A stretch of 34,019 nt of DNA, from assembly GCA_964479445.1 (NCBI GenBank), contig CAYZMH010000025.1, positions 1 through 34,019 on the forward strand, in the 5' to 3' direction. Below are positions 33,735 through 34,019 of the stretch, piece after piece. The stretch is from CAYZMH01 sp964479445. Its GTDB lineage: Bacteria; Bacteroidota; Bacteroidia; Bacteroidales; GCA-2748055. Positions within the stretch are counted from its first letter, which is position 1, and each line of letters starts with the position of its first letter. Under the pieces are notes generated by a model. The model was not told where the DNA came from, did no database searches, and saw nothing but the letters and a program-made list of their open reading frames with translations. The position numbers were made by a program, and so were the translations under genes.

Positions 33735-34019
33735 ATGACTAACCCAGGTATAACGTTCCCCGTGCGCAAGCACCCTGAATTCATCCGGGAGTTGCGCGAA
33801 AAAGTGCAGGAGCAGCTGGTTTCGAACAATCTGACCCGGTTCGGGAACCGGAAGATAATCGTGAAGACCCTGTTCATGCTCGCGTTATACCTGGTTCCGT
33901 ATATTCTTATGATAACCGGGACAGTGACCCATCCGGCAGCGTTGGTTGCCTGCTGGATTCTCATGGGAATGGGAATGGCCGGGGTGGGTATGGCTGTAAT
34001 GCATGATGCCAATCACCGG
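33735..34019 (+). CDS. Fatty acid desaturase (3' partial, N-terminal 95 residues)
   Basis: From the ATG at 33735 the frame stays open to the end of the window (95 codons, no stop). The N-terminus MTNPGITFPVRKHPEFIREL is followed by two hydrophobic segments (TLFMLALYLVPYILMITG, ALVACWILMGMGMAGVGMAVM). The window ends just after HDANH, the first histidine box of membrane di-iron desaturases of the linoleoyl-CoA/acyl-lipid type. The enzyme would introduce a double bond into membrane acyl chains using O2 and electrons. It directly follows the methyltransferase gene (2 bp). Confidence 0.85.
   Translation, partial: MTNPGITFPVRKHPEFIRELREKVQEQLVSNNLTRFGNRKIIVKTLFMLALYLVPYILMITGTVTHPAALVACWILMGMGMAGVGMAVMHDANHR

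Overview
The window is a chromosomal segment of a Bacteroidota bacterium, most likely Bacteroidales/Marinilabiliales-like, although the sequence alone does not fix the genus. Signs of this are a SusC/SusD outer-membrane uptake pair, C-terminal domains typical of type IX secretion (T9SS) cargo, LytTR-type regulators, a promoter of the Bacteroidota TTTG/TAnnTTTG type, and mostly A-rich, Shine-Dalgarno-poor start regions. I see no rRNA, tRNA, CRISPR array or intact insertion sequence.

Region 1 (1-11611, all + strand) is a tightly spaced run that reads as a peptidoglycan-salvage operon. In order it holds the C-terminal part of a secreted, T9SS-tagged protein that looks like an N-acetylmuramoyl-L-alanine amidase, a SusC TonB-dependent transporter, a SusD-like lipoprotein, a T9SS-tagged GHL10 (DUF187/DigH-like) glycosidase, a BadF-type amino-sugar kinase (MurK/NagK-like), and the MurNAc-6-phosphate etherase MurQ. 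The inferred route is removal of stem peptides, cleavage of the denuded glycan, uptake through SusCD, phosphorylation, and removal of the lactyl ether to give GlcNAc-6-P. murQ is interrupted by a 10-N assembly gap flanked by an 18-bp duplication, so its frameshift is probably artificial.

Region 2 (11604-16184) is mixed. On the minus strand it holds a DUF554 membrane protein and a lipoprotein of unknown function. On the plus strand it holds a PadR regulator with a translationally coupled small membrane protein, and a Crp/Fnr regulator followed by a flavodoxin with a near-perfect palindrome between them. A minus-strand relic resembling the end of a laminin-B-like domain lies between the two regulator pairs.

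Region 3 (16191-26526) combines signalling and energy metabolism. It holds a 982-aa hybrid histidine kinase, a small membrane protein, a type II NADH dehydrogenase followed by aconitase, a small membrane protein with an unusual glycine-rich tail, and a LytS/LytR-type two-component pair divergent from a 122-aa TolQ/ExbB-like membrane protein. A direct repeat in the divergent spacer is a candidate regulator site.

Region 4 (26659-34019) holds a family 2 glycosyltransferase, a 98-aa coiled-coil protein, a perfect 36-bp AT-rich palindrome in a convergent junction, an outer-membrane protein, an 839-aa hybrid histidine kinase with a four-cysteine PAS domain, a membrane-anchored LytTR regulator, a SAM methyltransferase and the start of a fatty-acid desaturase that runs off the window. 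The density of sensor proteins (two hybrid kinases, one LytS kinase, two LytTR proteins, PadR, Crp/Fnr) in about 20 kb is notable.
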